Of a stretch of DNA of 64,000 bases, positions 38,237 to 48,294 are shown one piece after another. Under the pieces are notes generated by a model. The model was not told the origin of the DNA, ran no database searches, and was given only the letters and a program-made list of their open reading frames with translations. The position numbers and the translations under genes were made by a program. Position 1 is the first letter of the stretch; each line of letters starts with the position of its first letter. The DNA comes from Candidatus Omnitrophota bacterium (lineage in GTDB: Bacteria; Omnitrophota; Gorgyraeia; Zapsychrales; Zapsychraceae), in assembly GCA_020632495.1 (NCBI GenBank), contig JACKFL010000005.1, positions 1,302,001 to 1,366,000 on the forward strand, given 5' to 3'.

Positions 38237-41200
38237 ATGGCTAACCGCAGGCGACAGTTTAATGTTCGCGCCGCGCTGATCACGCTCTTCGTGTGTGTCA
38301 TGGGGATGGTGTGTCCGCGGACCGCCTTTACGGTCGCGCCGTGGTTCGATTCCAACTGGAATTACCGCAAACAGATTACGGTCGATGAGACCAAGGTTCC
38401 GTCCGACCTGACCGACTTCCCGATGCTCATCAACCTGTCGGCCGACAGTGACCTGGCCGGCCATGCCCAGGCGGACGGGGACGACATCCTGTTTACGGCG
38501 AGCGACGGGACCACGCAGCTCGATCATGAGATCGAACGCTATGATGCCGGCACCGGCGCGCTGGTCGCCTGGGTGGAGGTACCGCTGTTGACATCCACCA
38601 CCGGGACCATTGTGTATATGTATTACGGTAATGGCGCGGCCGCCAATCAGGAGAATGTCGCGGGGACCTGGTCGTCGACTTACCAGGGCGTGTGGCACAT
38701 GGCGGAGGACCCGTCGATTGATACCGACGGCGACTGCGGCGGTGGCACGTCCGAGGAGTGTGATTCGACCAACAATAATCTGGACGGCGAATCATTCGGT
38801 TCGATGACGAATACCGATCTGGTCACCGGACAGATCAACGGCGCCCTTGAATTAGACGGGAATGACGATTACATCGGCGTGGCCGACAGCGGGACGCTGG
38901 ATATCACCGATGACCTGTCGCTGTCGGTCTGGATACGACCGGAACTGCAGGCGGCCGGCGGGGCGGGAAGCATCGCGGTGATGGCGGTCGAACAACGCGT
39001 CTTCGGCGACAAGCAGGGGACTATGCCGGAGATGGTGCATGTGGCGGGAGAAATTTATGCCATCGCCTACGCGGGGAACGGCAACGACGGGTTCCTGACC
39101 ACGATACGGGTGGCCGACGACGGGACGATCACCGCCAGCGAAATCATCGATACACTGGAATTCGACGCCATCCAGGGTCTTAATCCCGAGATCATTCCGG
39201 TAAGCGGCAATATCTACGCAGTCGCCTATCAGGGGCAGGACAATGACGGATTTCTGATCAGCGTGTCCATCTCCGGTGCCGGCGTCATATCGGCCGTGAT
39301 CGATTCGATCGAGTTTGCTCCGGTAGACGGGGTCACGCCCAAGATCGTCGAGTTGTCCACGGGCGTGTTCGCTATCGCCGTGAACGGCGGGGCCCAGGAC
39401 GACGACCTCTTTACAGTTACCATCAACGGCGCCGGCGCGATCAGCAGCTCCCCGGTGGATGAGATGGTCTTCGGTGACATCACCGCATTTGAGCCGGAGA
39501 TTATTCACATCGCGGGCGATATTTACGCGGTTGTATTCCGCGGATCGGGCAATGACGGATACGTTTCCACCATTGAGATCGGCGCCGACGGGACGATTCA
39601 ATCCGGGATCATCATCGATAGCCTGGAGTTTGATACTTTCTACGCCGAGGATCCGGAAATCATCCGGATCAACGGTAACATCTACGCGATTGCGTATGAA
39701 GGGGACGGCAACGACGGGTTCGTGACCACGGTCGAGATCGACAGCAACGGTCAGATTACCGATACGATTCTGGATACCTTTGAGTTCGATTCCACCGGCG
39801 CAGATAACGCCCAGATCGTCAATGTCACCGGTAACGTCTATGCGATCGCCTACGACGCGGGGACGGGCGGTAACGACTTTGCCACGATAACCATCGCCAA
39901 TGACGGCAATATCGGTCCGACTGTACTGGACCGGCTGGTCTTCGGTGATGTGCAGGCGAATGAGGCCGAGATCATCAATATCTCCGGTGACATTTACGCG
40001 GTCGTCTACCGGGGCGCGGCCAGCGACGGTTACGTGACGACTGTGGATATATCCGCTACGGGCAGTATCGATGCCGGGGTCATTCTCGATGTCCTGGAAT
40101 TCGATACGGATAACGCCCTAAATCCCGAGATCATCCCGGTCTCCGGGGATATTTACGCCATCGTCTACCGCGGATCCGGGAATGACGGATTTATCGTCAC
40201 CGTGGACATCGATGCTGCCGGTAATATTGAGAACGCTGTGGTCGATTCGGCGGAGATCGTGACCACCGACATCAACTACCCCAGCATCGTACATATCTCC
40301 GGGGATATTTACGCGGTTGTCTATACGGACCTGGACAATGACGGGGTGGTGATCACGGTGGATATTGCGGCCGACGGCACAATTACCACGCCGGTCATCG
40401 ATTCCTTTGAATTCGACACGGTCAGCGGTCTGTATCCGCGGATCATTCAGGTGTCCGGTGACGTCTACGCGATTGTCTACGCCGGGTCGGGCAACGACGG
40501 CTTCATTGTCACCTTGGATATCGACACCGACGGGACCATCAATACGCCGGTCATCGATTCATTTGAATACGATACATCTGCCGGGATATTTCCAGACATC
40601 CAAAATATTACAGGTGATATCTTCGGGATTGTTTACCGCGGCGCCGGGAACGACGGGTTTGCCGTGACCCTGGACATCGATACCGACGGAACGATCAACA
40701 CGCCGGTCATCGACAGTCTGGAGTTCGATACGACGTTTGCCAACACGCCGAAGTTGATCAATGTTACGGGCACACTATACGCCACGGCCTATGAAGACAG
40801 CACCGGAGACGGCCAGGTCCTGACCTTTACCATATCGAACGCCGGCGCGATTTCCGCGGTGATCGATTCGTTCGAGTATGCGGTGGCCAACGGGGATGCG
40901 CCCGATCTGATACAGGTGTCCGGCACGATGTTCGCCGTGGCCTACACCTCCCAGGGCGTGGCCAAACTCTCGACGTTCACGGTTTCGAACACCGGTACCT
41001 TTACCGGCAGCCTGGTCGACCAGGGCGGGTTTGGATTCGGGGCTGAACACAACGACGCGGATCCAAAGTTAGTACGGCTGGCCAGCGATATGGTAGCCGT
41101 GGTCTACGCCGGGGTGGGCAACGACGGGACGATCAAGACGATTCAGATCAATTCATCCGGGGTCATCACTGACGGCTGGTTTGATTACTTTGAATACGAC

Positions 41201-44200
41201 ACTGCGCAGGGGGATGATCCCGATATCATCAATCTTTCCGGAAGCGACTATGCCATAGTTTATGAAAACGGCAGCAGTGTCGGACAGGTCGCGACATTGG
41301 ACATTAATAGTGATGGGACGATTCCCAAGGTCATCAATGACACGCTGGTGCTTAACGCCACGGCCACCGTGTTCCCCAAGATCATCAACGTCACCGGCAC
41401 GCTGTACGCGGCCGTTTATGAAGACGTGGATAATGACGGTGTTATCCAAACGTTCACCATCTCCGCGGCCGGGGCCATTTCCGGCAGTGTGCTCGATACG
41501 CTCGAGTATGAAGTGGCGGACGGCGACACGCCGGACCTGTTGGCCATCGACAGCGACACGGTGGCCATTCCCTATGCCAAGGCCGGTGTCGCGCGCCTGG
41601 CCACAGTGGATATCGACGGCAGCGGTATGATGGCGTCCGCGGTAACGGACATTTCGGACTTTGGCTACGGCAGTGTCCATATCGACGCGACGCCGGAATT
41701 GATCCCTATTTCAGGAGAATATTACGCGGTAATCTACGGCGGCACGAGCAGTGACGGGATGATCAAGACCATTCGTCTGGACAGCAGCGGGAACGTGGTC
41801 GACGGGTTCGTCGATTTCTTCGAGTATGCCACCGCCCAGGGGCTCGATCCGAGCGCGGTTCATGTCTCCGGGGACATTTACGCGATCACCTATCGCGGGC
41901 CGGGAAATGACGGTTTTGTGGCCACGGTCGACATCTCGGTGACCGGTACGATCCAACAGGCGGTTGTCGATGAATGGGAATTTTCGACCACAGACATCAT
42001 TACCCCGAAGATGATCAACATTTCCGGCACCACTTACGCCATCGTGTATGAAGACGAAAACGGGGACGGTCAGCTGGTGACACTCAGCATATCCAATGCC
42101 GGGGCGATCACCACGACTCTGATCGATTCCTTTGAATTCGATGTCATTGACGGCGAGACGCCGGAAATCATCCCGATCAGCGGGGATATCTACGCCATCG
42201 CTTATGACCGCGGACAATTTTCACAGATGAAGACCGTGGAGATATCCGCGGCCGGTGCGATCACCGAGCCCGCCGTCGACCGCGGCGATTACGGCGCGGG
42301 CGGGATCCATACCGATACGGGACCGGCACTGTTCCATCTGACCGGGGATATCTGGGGGATCCTGTACACTGGCGTGGGCGGGGACGGTAAGATCAAGACC
42401 ATGGAAATCGATGCCGCCGGGACCGTGGTGGACGGCTTCCGGGACGGTTTTGAATTTGATGATGTGAACGGAAATCAGTTCGATCTCACGGCGGTTTCCG
42501 GAGACATCTACGCGGTGGCGTACCGCGGTGCCGCGAATGACGGCTTCCTGGTCACGCTGGATATCTCCACGACCGGGACGATCGCGCAGGCCGTGGTTGA
42601 CTCTTGGGAGTTCTCGACGGTTGACGTCCAGACGCCGCGCATTCTCAAGATATCCGGAACGACATATGCCATGGTTTATGAGAACAGCGCCGGAGCCGGG
42701 CAATTGGTGACCTTGACCATCGCCAATGACGGTTCCATCACGACGTCGTTTATCGACACACTCACGTTTGACGCCAGCGTCGGTGATACGCCTGCCATAA
42801 TGAATGTGTCCGGAGACATCTATGCCATCGCCTACAGCGGGGTGGGTACGGACGGGTTCCTGGTGACCGTGGATATTGACGCGGCCGGAAACATTACTCC
42901 GGTCATCGATACCCTTGAATTCGACGCGACCGAGGCGCAGACTCCGGAGCTGGTGTCGATCACCGGGACCATGGTGGCGGTCGCCTATGACGGGCCCGGC
43001 AATGACGGGTTCGTGTCGACCATCGGTATCGACGCGGCCGGAAATATTGACGCCACGGTCACTGACACCCTCGAGTTCGATACGGGGCAGGGTGAGACGC
43101 CGGAGATCCGATATTTGGGCAGTGATATCTATGTGATTGCCTACTCCGGCCCGGCGGATGACGGCTTCCTGGTCACCGTCTCGATCGCGTCTGACGGCAA
43201 CATCGGCCCCGCTGTGCTCGATTCTTTGGAATTCGACGACCAAAACGCGCTGACGCCTTCGATTCGGACCCTCGGCGACAGCAAGGTCATCATCGCCTAT
43301 GACGGGGTCGACGGGGTGACGGGGTATGACCTGCAGATTATCGATGTGCTCTCGGACGCCAACCGCGGGATCTATAAAGGCAATGCCTATCAGATCGACG
43401 GCACCAGCGGCACCATCTACGCGACGATCAATACGACCACCATCACCGGTACCAGTACGGTGTCCGGCGCTGACTGGGAGTATGTGGTCCTGACCTACGA
43501 CCGCGATGCCGGCAGTGATCAGCTGAAGCTGTACCTGAGCGGCTCGCTGGCCATGGCCACCGGGCTGACGGACTTCATCAATACGAACAGCGGCTCCTTC
43601 AACATCGGCGAGGCGTTCTTCGGCGGGGTGGATGAGGTGCGCATCGCCGACGGTGCCGTGTTGTCGGCCGACTGGATCGCCACCGAGTTCGCCAATCAGA
43701 ATGATCCCGATACCTTCTACACGCTCGGGCCGGAGCGGGTGGAGGGGATCAAGACCTGGGGTGACGGAACAAACGTCCCGCCCACCGGGTTCTGGAATGT
43801 CGGGGCCAACTGGACCGGCGATACCGTTCCGACCGGCGTGGACCTGGTCAACTTCGATGACACGGCTGTCACTGACTGTGTGGTTGATGTGACGGTCGGC
43901 ATCGCGGGGCTCGATATCAATACCGGTTACACCGGGACCATCACCCAGGGGTCCAATGTGATCACTATCGGCACCTTCGGTTTCAATCAGGCCGACGGGA
44001 CCTTTGCCGGCGGTGACGCGGATATCGACGTCAACGGCGCCTTCATTCTCAATACCGGGACATTCACCGCGACCAGCGGTACACTTGCCGTGGCGGAGGA
44101 CTTCACGATTTTGACCAACGGGACGTTCGCGGACAACGCCGGGACCGTGGTGATCGAAGGTTCAATTGATATAAGTGTAACGACCAACGGCGCGACCTTC

Positions 44201-47200
44201 CACCACCTGACTTTCAACAAGGTCACGGGTCCGGCGGCGACCGTCACCTTGGAGGACGGCTTCACCGTCCGGCGATTTTTGACCGTGGATAAGGCGGATG
44301 CGGATAACTTTGTCATAACGCCCAACGGCACGCTGACCATCACGGCCCAGGGTTCCTTCGCCATGGCCAACGCCAGCGGCAGCGGCAACCTGACCTTCGG
44401 GACTTCGGACGTGTTGCTGGATCTGTCCGGAACGCTGGACCAGGATATCATCCAGACCGCGGGGACCTTTGCCGCTGCTTTTGAGAACGATCGGACGACG
44501 GGCGTCACCATGTTGCAGTCCGCATTCACTACCGTCGGCAGCGGGGCGGATTGTACGTTGGTGGAAGGTGTATTCGCGCTCAACGGCTTTGACTTCACCT
44601 GCGGCGGAGGCTTTACCGTGGAGGACGGAGTGACGTTGCGGCTCGACGGAACGGAAACCGTGAGCACACCTGTGATCAGTCCGGCGTCTACGGTCGAGTA
44701 CGTGGGCACAACCGCGCTTGGGGTGCTGCAGACGTGGGACTATGACTTTTTGGTGATCAACGGCGCCGGCGGGACCGTGACCCAGCAGGCGGATGTTACC
44801 GTTGCCGCCGACGTAAGCATCAGCGCGGGTACGTTGGACGTCAACGGTTATGAGCTGGCGGTCGCCGGATCGGTGGACATCGACGCCGCCCTCGACGCCT
44901 CACCGGGAAGCGGCGGTGATTCACGGATCTTCGTGGGAGCGGATTGGGATGCCACCGGCGGGACGTTCACGCAGACCGATTCTACGGTTATGTTCATGAC
45001 CACGACCGCGGCCGGGATTACCTCCGCCGGGGAAACGTTCGATAATATTGTGATCAACGACGGGCTGATCGGCTACTGGAAGTTTGATGACACCGCAACA
45101 TCCTCGGCCGACTCCAGCGGTTACGGGCATACCGGATCATGGTCCGGTAACCCGACGCCGTCGACCGACCGTCCGTTACTCAAGATGCGCAACCGGTACA
45201 GCCTGGATTTCAACGGTTCCACCGACTTCATCAATGCGGGGGATCAGGATATTTACCGCGGTTTAGACGAATTGACCCTATCCGTTTGGGTCAAGCAGAG
45301 TGCGACCGGTCCGAACCAGGCGGTTATCGGCCACTGGGGCAACACCACACCCCGGGACAGCCGCAAGTTCTTGATCCGCATCAATGATGGTGACATCCAG
45401 GGGTTTGTGTTCACGACGGAGCCGGCGCAGGAAGGCGGGACCTTCTCGACCACCGACCTGACTGACGACTGGCATCATCTGGCGCTCACCTGGGACGGAT
45501 CGACTTTACGCATGTACATCGACGGCGCGGTCAGTGGAACCACCTTCTCCGGATCAGGCGCGCTGAATGACACGTCCCAGAACAATTTCTATATCGGTAA
45601 CGATGAGGGCGGCTCAGGGACCTTCTTCAACGGCTTGCTCGATGATGTGCGCGTCTATAACCGTGCGCTGACGGCTGTGGAGATCGGGCGTTTGGCCGAG
45701 GGCCGTCATCCGTTAACATCGCTGGGAACCGTAACCCTGCAGGACCCGCTGGACGTGGACGGCACGCTATTTCTCAACGCCGGCGCGCTGGACACCGGCA
45801 GCGACCGGGCGATCACCGTGGCCACGGGCTGGGAAAATAACGGCGGGGTCTTCCTGGCCAATACCGGGACGGTCACCTTCGACGGCGGTGATCAGGTTAT
45901 TCCCGGATCGGAGACGTTCTACAACTTCGAGATGTCCGTGACATCGACCGGGACACTCACCTTCGGGAAACGCTCGGTGACCGCCACGACCGGGACGCTC
46001 ACGTTGCAAGGAGCGGCCGGAAACCTGCTGGCGTTGCGCAGTTCGGAGGACGCGATCCGTTCCGAAATCAATCCCGCCGGCGCCCGGGTGATCGGATTCC
46101 TGAATGTTCAGGACAATTCCAATATCAGCGGGACCGTGATCGACTGTACCAACAATTGTACGGACTCCGGGAACAATATTGAATGGGACTTCGGCGGCGG
46201 CATCAACACCCTCAGCGGAACGCTTTACAGCGATGAGGGGATTACGCCGCTGACCAGCACGGATATGGCCGTCTCCATCGACGGGGATACGGCGATACTC
46301 ACGGCGACGTCCAACGCGGTCACCGGGACGTTCCTGATCAATTACACGGCGTCCAGCATCACGGCCGGCGACATCTTAACCTTCTATATCGATGGCGAGA
46401 CGGAGAAAGGCGTCACGGTGACCATTTCTGACGGCAATTCGCTGGCCGGCATTCCGATTTATCAAAATTATCTCATCGTGCGCAGCGAGAACGGGCCGAG
46501 TCTGACCACGAATGATCTGGACGTGGCGAATAACAGCGGGGACACGGACATCGCTGCTATTTATACCATGACCGGCAGTCTGTTGTTTATGGAGCCGGGT
46601 ACCGAGTTGTTCATCCCGATCGGAGAAACCCTGGCGCCCGACGCGACCATCCGGGTCCACGATATCGATATCAACGGGACGTTGAGTATGAACAGCTTGA
46701 CGGTGTTCGTGGACGGGTCATGGGACGCGAGTAGCGGAACGTACAATCAGTCCGCGGCCGGGGTCGTCTTCACCGGGACCGGAACGGAATCCATCACCTC
46801 CGCCAGTCAGTCGTTCTACGATATGTATTTTAACAACGGTCTGATGGCCTACTGGCGCTTTGAGGAGAGCAGCTCGCCGGCCGTGGACAGCAGCGGCCGC
46901 GGCAATCACGGGGTCTGGAACTCCGACACGGCCTCATCGACGGACGTCCCGGCCCTGAATTTCACCAATGACCGGTCGATCGAATTCTTCGGGGATGACG
47001 ACTATGTGGATATCATCGATTCACAGGTCGCCGGCCGCGACTTTAAAAATATTGGGAGCAACAACGATTATACGCTGGCCGCCTGGATTCAAACCACCGG
47101 CGGCACCGGGTCAGGGACCACCTGGACCGTTAACGCTGTGGTGGTCGAGTTGGGTTCGGAAGGCGCCAGCGCGACCCGTGTACCGTTCAGTTTCGGTATA

Positions 47201-48073
47201 GACTCGAATTTTGTGGCGCTCGGGCGCACGGCGAACTACACGACATCCGATGAAATCGAGGTCGGGTCTGTGGCCGTCAACGACGGGGCCTGGCATCATA
47301 TCGCCGCCGTTGTGATGGGCGATACGGTTGACTTCTATGTCGACGGGACTTTCGACGTCTCGCGGACCTTCACCGTGGCCACCGGGGATGTGTCGACCAA
47401 CAACCGGACCGTCAATATGCAGATCGGTGTCGGGGCGACGAACTTCGGGGTTAAGAATTTGAGCGATTTTAACGGTCTGATCGATGACGTCCGGATCTAT
47501 GCGCGCGCGATATCAGCCACGGAGGTCCGCATGTTGGCCGACGGGTATCATGACGGGAACAACCTGGGGATGTGGTCCTTGAACGACGATCTGGACATCA
47601 ACAACAATTTCACACTGTTCGACGGGGCCGTGTCGGCCGGCACCCGTGACATCACCATTGCCGGCGACTGGCAGAACTTCGGCGGCCAGTTCAGTCCGGG
47701 TACCGGCCGGGTGACTTTTGACGGGACGGCGCAGTCTATCCCGGCTTCGTCCACGTTCTACCAGTTCGACAAGACGGTGGCGGCCACGGACATCCTGACC
47801 TTCGGGGAAGGATCGACCCTGGTGGTCACCGGATCAGTGCGGATGCAGGGCGCGTCCGGCAACTTGTTATTGCTGCGTTCATCAGACAGCGGGACGCGGT
47901 GGCGTATCACCCCGCCAGTGACCAAGCCGATCAGCTTTGTGAACGTCCAGGATTCATTCAATACCTCGCCGAGCGACATCAATCCGGCCAACTCGGTCGA
48001 TAACGGCAATAATGTCCGCTGGTTCCCGGCCCGGACCGGTCCGCTGAAGGGGGCGATCATCTTCGTTGACTAG
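38237..48073 (+). CDS. Giant secreted adhesin-like protein with DUF2341, split LamG and 28 beta-type repeats, 3,278 aa
   Basis: Signal segment 1-33 (MANRRRQF.. hydrophobic core). About 35-150: DUF2341 (FDSNWNYRKQITVDE, YMYYGNG). About 152-250: first half of a LamG/concanavalin-like domain (GVWHMAEDP, ALELDGNDDYI, LSLSVWIRP). About 263-1710: 28 repeats of 50-54 residues (ISGDIYAIVY, GNDGF, DIDADGTI, VIDSFEFDT). About 1711-1830: second LamG half (WEYVVLTYDRDAGSDQLKLYLSG, VDEVRIADG). Then parallel-beta-like region (about 1835-2270), a complete LamG (about 2273-2490), a beta region with a GTLYSDEGITPLTSTD stretch, a third LamG (about 2865-3100), and a tail VTFDGTAQSIPASSTFYQF. No catalytic motif. 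Function is probably adhesion or glycan binding on the outside; there is no C-terminal sorting signal that I recognise, and no Shine-Dalgarno at the ATG. Confidence 0.93.
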   Translation: MANRRRQFNVRAALITLFVCVMGMVCPRTAFTVAPWFDSNWNYRKQITVDETKVPSDLTDFPMLINLSADSDLAGHAQADGDDILFTASDGTTQLDHEIERYDAGTGALVAWVEVPLLTSTTGTIVYMYYGNGAAANQENVAGTWSSTYQGVWHMAEDPSIDTDGDCGGGTSEECDSTNNNLDGESFGSMTNTDLVTGQINGALELDGNDDYIGVADSGTLDITDDLSLSVWIRPELQAAGGAGSIAVMAVEQRVFGDKQGTMPEMVHVAGEIYAIAYAGNGNDGFLTTIRVADDGTITASEIIDTLEFDAIQGLNPEIIPVSGNIYAVAYQGQDNDGFLISVSISGAGVISAVIDSIEFAPVDGVTPKIVELSTGVFAIAVNGGAQDDDLFTVTINGAGAISSSPVDEMVFGDITAFEPEIIHIAGDIYAVVFRGSGNDGYVSTIEIGADGTIQSGIIIDSLEFDTFYAEDPEIIRINGNIYAIAYEGDGNDGFVTTVEIDSNGQITDTILDTFEFDSTGADNAQIVNVTGNVYAIAYDAGTGGNDFATITIANDGNIGPTVLDRLVFGDVQANEAEIINISGDIYAVVYRGAASDGYVTTVDISATGSIDAGVILDVLEFDTDNALNPEIIPVSGDIYAIVYRGSGNDGFIVTVDIDAAGNIENAVVDSAEIVTTDINYPSIVHISGDIYAVVYTDLDNDGVVITVDIAADGTITTPVIDSFEFDTVSGLYPRIIQVSGDVYAIVYAGSGNDGFIVTLDIDTDGTINTPVIDSFEYDTSAGIFPDIQNITGDIFGIVYRGAGNDGFAVTLDIDTDGTINTPVIDSLEFDTTFANTPKLINVTGTLYATAYEDSTGDGQVLTFTISNAGAISAVIDSFEYAVANGDAPDLIQVSGTMFAVAYTSQGVAKLSTFTVSNTGTFTGSLVDQGGFGFGAEHNDADPKLVRLASDMVAVVYAGVGNDGTIKTIQINSSGVITDGWFDYFEYDTAQGDDPDIINLSGSDYAIVYENGSSVGQVATLDINSDGTIPKVINDTLVLNATATVFPKIINVTGTLYAAVYEDVDNDGVIQTFTISAAGAISGSVLDTLEYEVADGDTPDLLAIDSDTVAIPYAKAGVARLATVDIDGSGMMASAVTDISDFGYGSVHIDATPELIPISGEYYAVIYGGTSSDGMIKTIRLDSSGNVVDGFVDFFEYATAQGLDPSAVHVSGDIYAITYRGPGNDGFVATVDISVTGTIQQAVVDEWEFSTTDIITPKMINISGTTYAIVYEDENGDGQLVTLSISNAGAITTTLIDSFEFDVIDGETPEIIPISGDIYAIAYDRGQFSQMKTVEISAAGAITEPAVDRGDYGAGGIHTDTGPALFHLTGDIWGILYTGVGGDGKIKTMEIDAAGTVVDGFRDGFEFDDVNGNQFDLTAVSGDIYAVAYRGAANDGFLVTLDISTTGTIAQAVVDSWEFSTVDVQTPRILKISGTTYAMVYENSAGAGQLVTLTIANDGSITTSFIDTLTFDASVGDTPAIMNVSGDIYAIAYSGVGTDGFLVTVDIDAAGNITPVIDTLEFDATEAQTPELVSITGTMVAVAYDGPGNDGFVSTIGIDAAGNIDATVTDTLEFDTGQGETPEIRYLGSDIYVIAYSGPADDGFLVTVSIASDGNIGPAVLDSLEFDDQNALTPSIRTLGDSKVIIAYDGVDGVTGYDLQIIDVLSDANRGIYKGNAYQIDGTSGTIYATINTTTITGTSTVSGADWEYVVLTYDRDAGSDQLKLYLSGSLAMATGLTDFINTNSGSFNIGEAFFGGVDEVRIADGAVLSADWIATEFANQNDPDTFYTLGPERVEGIKTWGDGTNVPPTGFWNVGANWTGDTVPTGVDLVNFDDTAVTDCVVDVTVGIAGLDINTGYTGTITQGSNVITIGTFGFNQADGTFAGGDADIDVNGAFILNTGTFTATSGTLAVAEDFTILTNGTFADNAGTVVIEGSIDISVTTNGATFHHLTFNKVTGPAATVTLEDGFTVRRFLTVDKADADNFVITPNGTLTITAQGSFAMANASGSGNLTFGTSDVLLDLSGTLDQDIIQTAGTFAAAFENDRTTGVTMLQSAFTTVGSGADCTLVEGVFALNGFDFTCGGGFTVEDGVTLRLDGTETVSTPVISPASTVEYVGTTALGVLQTWDYDFLVINGAGGTVTQQADVTVAADVSISAGTLDVNGYELAVAGSVDIDAALDASPGSGGDSRIFVGADWDATGGTFTQTDSTVMFMTTTAAGITSAGETFDNIVINDGLIGYWKFDDTATSSADSSGYGHTGSWSGNPTPSTDRPLLKMRNRYSLDFNGSTDFINAGDQDIYRGLDELTLSVWVKQSATGPNQAVIGHWGNTTPRDSRKFLIRINDGDIQGFVFTTEPAQEGGTFSTTDLTDDWHHLALTWDGSTLRMYIDGAVSGTTFSGSGALNDTSQNNFYIGNDEGGSGTFFNGLLDDVRVYNRALTAVEIGRLAEGRHPLTSLGTVTLQDPLDVDGTLFLNAGALDTGSDRAITVATGWENNGGVFLANTGTVTFDGGDQVIPGSETFYNFEMSVTSTGTLTFGKRSVTATTGTLTLQGAAGNLLALRSSEDAIRSEINPAGARVIGFLNVQDNSNISGTVIDCTNNCTDSGNNIEWDFGGGINTLSGTLYSDEGITPLTSTDMAVSIDGDTAILTATSNAVTGTFLINYTASSITAGDILTFYIDGETEKGVTVTISDGNSLAGIPIYQNYLIVRSENGPSLTTNDLDVANNSGDTDIAAIYTMTGSLLFMEPGTELFIPIGETLAPDATIRVHDIDINGTLSMNSLTVFVDGSWDASSGTYNQSAAGVVFTGTGTESITSASQSFYDMYFNNGLMAYWRFEESSSPAVDSSGRGNHGVWNSDTASSTDVPALNFTNDRSIEFFGDDDYVDIIDSQVAGRDFKNIGSNNDYTLAAWIQTTGGTGSGTTWTVNAVVVELGSEGASATRVPFSFGIDSNFVALGRTANYTTSDEIEVGSVAVNDGAWHHIAAVVMGDTVDFYVDGTFDVSRTFTVATGDVSTNNRTVNMQIGVGATNFGVKNLSDFNGLIDDVRIYARAISATEVRMLADGYHDGNNLGMWSLNDDLDINNNFTLFDGAVSAGTRDITIAGDWQNFGGQFSPGTGRVTFDGTAQSIPASSTFYQFDKTVAATDILTFGEGSTLVVTGSVRMQGASGNLLLLRSSDSGTRWRITPPVTKPISFVNVQDSFNTSPSDINPANSVDNGNNVRWFPARTGPLKGAIIFVD
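39023..43356 (+). repeat. 28 tandem beta-type repeats inserted in a LamG domain
   Basis: Units of about 50-54 residues (150-162 bp). Typical form: [TYN]P-[EK]-I-I-x-[IV]-S-G-D-I-Y-A-[IV]-x-Y-x-G-x-G-N-D-G-[FV], then a strand, then D-x-[AD]-G-x-I and V-I-D-[ST]-x-E-F-[DE]. 28 units can be counted one after another. From unit 12 on, groups of four units recur (at 40745, 41372, 42002 and 42632, steps of 627 and 630 bp), giving a four-unit super-repeat. The unit has the shape of beta-propeller blades. Confidence 0.85.
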
Positions 48074-48173
48074 TGCTTCGACAAGATAAATTATTCATCA
48101 TGATTCTTGCTCAGCACCAGTGGTGAGCAAGATTATTTTTTTCCCAAGGGAAGGAATTAACTTGTCGAACCAC
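48073..48173. repeat. Nested palindromic element ending the giant LamG gene
   Basis: Outer arms GTGCTTCGACAAG (48073-48085) and CTTGTCGAACCAC (48161-48173) pair over 13 bp with one mismatch. Inside them CTTGCTCA (48106-48113) and TGAGCAAG (48124-48131) form an 8-bp hairpin followed by TTATTTTTTT, which should be the transcription terminator of the giant gene on the plus strand. The outer arm begins in the stop codon of that gene. A mobile hairpin element is possible. Confidence 0.65.
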
Positions 48174-48230
48174 CAGGACCCGGGGTATCATGTACATTCA
48201 TATACACAGTGTGTACCTGTTCGCCGGGCG

Positions 48231-48276
48231 TTGACCACAGACGGCGTTGTGATAGAGTGCAAACCGGAAATATACT
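48231..48276 (+). promoter_or_regulatory. Promoter region of the peroxidase genes
   Basis: TTGACC (48231-48236) and TAGAGT (48253-48258) are 16 bases apart. An alternative pair is TTGTGA (48247-48252) with TATACT (48271-48276), 18 apart. Just upstream the palindrome TACAC-AGT-GTGTA (48203-48215) could be an operator of an oxidative-stress regulator. The order of promoter choice cannot be decided by eye. Confidence 0.45.
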
Positions 48277-48294
48277 AAATCAGGGAGAAGACAT

